Positions 61,480 through 64,000 of a DNA stretch of 64,000 nt are shown here, in pieces. The translations under genes and the position numbers were made by a program. The notes under the pieces are model-generated. The model saw only the letters and a program-made list of their open reading frames with translations, was not told the origin of the DNA and did no database searches. Numbering within the stretch: the stretch's first letter is position 1; the number at the start of each line of letters is the position of its first letter. This DNA comes from an uncultured Porphyromonadaceae bacterium (GTDB taxonomy: Bacteria; Bacteroidota; Bacteroidia; Bacteroidales; Muribaculaceae), in the NCBI GenBank assembly GCA_947175645.1, contig CAMWNP010000006.1, forward strand, positions 1-64,000. Direction: 5' to 3'.

Positions 61480-63930
61480 ATGATTTATCCTGAAACATTT
61501 GAGCACAAAATAGGATTTGACACAATCCGTCTACGTCTTGCGGAATTATGCAAAACCAATTCCGGGAGAAATTTTGTCAGTGAAATAAAATTTTCTTCTG
61601 ACAGGACAACGGTGATATCACTGCTATATGAGGCAGCGGAAATGCTTTCTGTCATTCAGTTGACCGAAACATTAGTAATTAATGAATTGAAAGATGTAAA
61701 CGAATATATCGGCAGGATAAAGGTGCAGGGGACAATGCTTTCGCCTCAGGAACTGCTTGAACTCGCCCGTATGCTGGCAGCCGCTGATGATACAGTGGCA
61801 TTTTTTCGTATGCACACTGAACCTGACGGCACCACACCTTACCCTCATCTCAAATCTATTGTTGATGAAATCGACCCTATGGAGTTTACCCGTAGGCTTA
61901 TAGATCGGGTTATAGATAAATATGGAAACGTAAAAGATAATGCATCACCGGAACTTGCCAATATCAGGCGTGAATTATCCTCCTTGTCAGGACGTGTCAA
62001 TTCCATAATGCGAAAGGTTATAGCCAAAGGAGTTGCTGATGGCATATTGGAGCCGGATACTAATCCTACGGTACGTGACGGCCGTCTTGTGTTGCCGGTT
62101 CAGCCTATGTATAAACGTCAGATTTCCGGGATAGTACATGATGAGTCAAGTTCGGGAAAGACCTTTTTTATAGAACCGGCCGAGATTGTTCAGACGAACA
62201 ATAGGGTTAGGGAACTTCAGATGGAAGAGCGACGCGAGATAGCACGGATAATGGTTCTCGTTGCTGATGAAATACGTCCGAATCTTGATCAGATCAGGTT
62301 GAACGCTCTTTTGTTAGGTCGGATCGATGGTATTCATGCTAAAGCCTTGTTTGCAAAGGAGGCGGATTGTTCTCTTCCGAATATTTCGGATGAAGTAGAA
62401 CTTGAGTGGTTTCACGCAACTCATCCCGTCCTGGCTCATTCTCTCAGGCAGCAACAAAAATCCATAGTTCCTCTTGATATTACTTTGACTCAGGAAAATA
62501 GGATTCTTATCATATCCGGACCCAATGCCGGTGGTAAATCTGTATGCCTGAAAACTGTAGGTGTGGTGCAATATATGTTTCAGTGCGGTTTATTACCATC
62601 GGTCTACGACAACTCACACATGGGTTTCTTTGATGACATATTCATTGATATTGGAGATGATCAGTCTCTTGAGGATGATCTTTCAACCTACAGTTCCCAC
62701 TTGAAGAACATGAAATACTTTCTTTCTCGTGGCGATTCAAAAACTCTTGTTTTGATTGATGAGTTCGGAGGCGGCACCGAACCCCAGATTGGTGGTGCCA
62801 TAGCACAGGCCATACTTGGCGAATTCAACAAGAATGGTATTTGGGGTGTAATAACCACGCACTATCAGAATCTCAAGCATTTTGCTGAAGATACGGCAGG
62901 CCTGATAAATGGGTCTATGCTTTATGACCGTCATCTTATGCAACCCATGTTCAAACTTTCCATAGGTAATCCTGGTAGTTCATTCGCCGTAGAAATTGCA
63001 CGCAAAATCGGTCTGCCTTCCGACATTATCTCGGAAGCAGAACGGATTGTCGGTAGTGACTACATTAACCTTGACAAGTATCTTTTGGATATTACGCGAG
63101 ACCGGAGATACTGGGAGAATAAACGCAACGAAATTCATCGGAAAGAAAAACAACTGCAGTCAGTCATCGACCGTTATGAGGAAGATGCAGACAAATTGCG
63201 ACAGAAAAGAAACGAGATTATCTCCGACGCGAAAAAAGAAGCGGAAAAAATACTGTCTGGCTCGAATGCTGCGATAGAACGTACGATACATGATATCAGA
63301 AAGGCTCAGGCTGAACGCGAAGCCACACTTACGGCTCGTCGTCGGCTGGAAAGTGAAAAGCAATCAATAACCACGAATGATTACGCCGACCATCCGTTGT
63401 TGAAGAAAGCCCCGGGATCTAAAAAGAAAAAGAAGCAGACACCTGCAGTTTCTGTCGACAAACGTGAGATAAGAGTGGGGGATACTGTCAGACTTGACGG
63501 AGATGGAACTCCCGGAAAAGTACTTGAAATCAATGGTAAAAATACAACGGTTGCATTCGGCTTACTAAGAACAACGGTAAATATCAACCGTCTTGTTTTA
63601 ACCGATAAGAAGATTCCCGGAACAAATGGAGGAGTATCTTTCATTGGGTCTTCCACCACAGATGCCATACGTGACCGCCAACTTAAGTTCAAACAGGAAA
63701 TAGATGTAAGAGGGATGCGTGCCGAAGAAGCGCTTCAGGCGGTTACTTATTTCATAGACGATGCCATTCAGTTCAATGCCGGCAGGGTTAGAATTCTTCA
63801 TGGTACAGGTACCGGTGCACTTAGGCAAGCCATCAGATCATATTTGTCGACAATTTCGGCCGTACAGACCTATCATGATGAGGATGTCAGATTCGGAGGT
63901 GCCGGCATCACAGTTGCAGAACTGAAGTAG
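61480..63930 (+). CDS. mutS2: MutS2 ATPase with Smr domain
   Basis: An 816-residue relative of MutS. Walker A ISGPNAGGKSVCLKT (near 345), Walker B LVLIDEFGGGTEPQIGGA, and long coiled-coil residues 520-640. The Smr nuclease domain closes the protein (EIDVRGMRAEEAL near 740, HGTGTGALRQ near 773). MutS2 proteins suppress recombination and, in some bacteria, split collided ribosomes; they are not part of mismatch repair. Complete. Confidence 0.95.
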   Translation: MIYPETFEHKIGFDTIRLRLAELCKTNSGRNFVSEIKFSSDRTTVISLLYEAAEMLSVIQLTETLVINELKDVNEYIGRIKVQGTMLSPQELLELARMLAAADDTVAFFRMHTEPDGTTPYPHLKSIVDEIDPMEFTRRLIDRVIDKYGNVKDNASPELANIRRELSSLSGRVNSIMRKVIAKGVADGILEPDTNPTVRDGRLVLPVQPMYKRQISGIVHDESSSGKTFFIEPAEIVQTNNRVRELQMEERREIARIMVLVADEIRPNLDQIRLNALLLGRIDGIHAKALFAKEADCSLPNISDEVELEWFHATHPVLAHSLRQQQKSIVPLDITLTQENRILIISGPNAGGKSVCLKTVGVVQYMFQCGLLPSVYDNSHMGFFDDIFIDIGDDQSLEDDLSTYSSHLKNMKYFLSRGDSKTLVLIDEFGGGTEPQIGGAIAQAILGEFNKNGIWGVITTHYQNLKHFAEDTAGLINGSMLYDRHLMQPMFKLSIGNPGSSFAVEIARKIGLPSDIISEAERIVGSDYINLDKYLLDITRDRRYWENKRNEIHRKEKQLQSVIDRYEEDADKLRQKRNEIISDAKKEAEKILSGSNAAIERTIHDIRKAQAEREATLTARRRLESEKQSITTNDYADHPLLKKAPGSKKKKKQTPAVSVDKREIRVGDTVRLDGDGTPGKVLEINGKNTTVAFGLLRTTVNINRLVLTDKKIPGTNGGVSFIGSSTTDAIRDRQLKFKQEIDVRGMRAEEALQAVTYFIDDAIQFNAGRVRILHGTGTGALRQAIRSYLSTISAVQTYHDEDVRFGGAGITVAELK

Positions 63931-64000
63931 TACTGATACTCATAAAAAATTAGACGGTGTGTCATAATAAGCCATCTGCGTCGTTGCTTTCGGAATTCGG
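63931..64000. other. Right edge, unexplained 70 bp
   Basis: After mutS2 the sequence reaches GACGGTGTGTCATAATAAGC, which looks like the outer end of a Bacteroidales insertion sequence, but the window ends before any transposase. This cannot be decided here. Confidence 0.25.

Noticed and set aside
1-64000. CRISPR arrays, rRNA operons or prophage genes
   Set aside because: No regularly spaced direct repeats, rRNA sequence or phage structural genes were seen.

Overview
The window is 64 kb of chromosome from a gut-type Bacteroidales, most likely Muribaculaceae or a near relative. Support: Bacteroidota promoters (TAnnTTTG at -7, sometimes TTTG about 20 nt upstream) before many genes, almost no Shine-Dalgarno sequences, a tmRNA tag ending GENNYALAA, a fimbrillin locus, a class 3 fructose-bisphosphatase, a long MalQ with starch-binding domains, DUF4491, and an EF-G2 paralogue. 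The family assignment is my inference; a 16S or marker-gene comparison would settle it.

Layout. 1-7.5 kb: OmpH/Skp-like lipoprotein with an overlooked 53-residue membrane protein, pepD, a secreted muramidase, DUF4491, an AraC regulator and malQ. 7.5-16 kb: B12-dependent ribonucleotide reductase, nitroreductase, EF-G2 and a TonB-dependent-receptor-like outer membrane protein. 16-24 kb: lon, an internally deleted IS5-type element, HU, a candidate small RNA, then a reverse-strand operon (TPR/PD40 lipoprotein-like protein, cstA, PHP phosphatase). 24-30 kb: thrS-infC-rpmI-rplT, an SprT-like protein, and a Y-family polymerase coupled to a YolD-like protein. 30-36 kb: NlpE-like lipoprotein converging on a tightly overlapping six-gene operon (patB, aroA, Cys-rich small protein, znuB-type permease, GH25 muramidase, EamA transporter). 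36-43 kb: ssrA (tmRNA), an MFS exporter, a three-gene fimbrial operon with a long leader, a fimbrillin pseudogene fragment and tRNA-Arg(TCT). 43-50 kb: ThiE-like protein, flippase-like membrane protein, kdsB and an M16-fold protein in one run, then lysC-lysA-nadC. 50-64 kb: a GIY-YIG nuclease beside a 570-bp gene-poor scar, MBL hydrolase, rsmG, cvfB-fbp, nrdDG, a phosphoethanolamine transferase with an outer membrane barrel protein, and mutS2.

How the genes fit together. The cell is equipped for anoxic life: oxygen-independent class III RNR and class II RNR are both here. Starch-derived glucan handling (malQ, AraC regulator), peptide scavenging (cstA, pepD) and EF-G2 fit a gut commensal facing intermittent carbon supply. 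Envelope genes are frequent (kdsB, eptA-like, fimbriae, muramidases, OMPs). Mobile DNA is sparse: one MITE-like IS5 derivative with a clean TTA duplication, and a possible scar near 50 kb. No CRISPR array, rRNA operon, prophage or large defence island is visible.

Most noteworthy: a stand-alone promoter-plus-terminator small RNA at about 19.9-20.0 kb; the EF-G2 with alanine in place of the catalytic histidine; the decayed fimbrillin after the fimbrial operon; the internally deleted IS5 element; and the GIY-YIG island. I found no clearly new multi-gene system.
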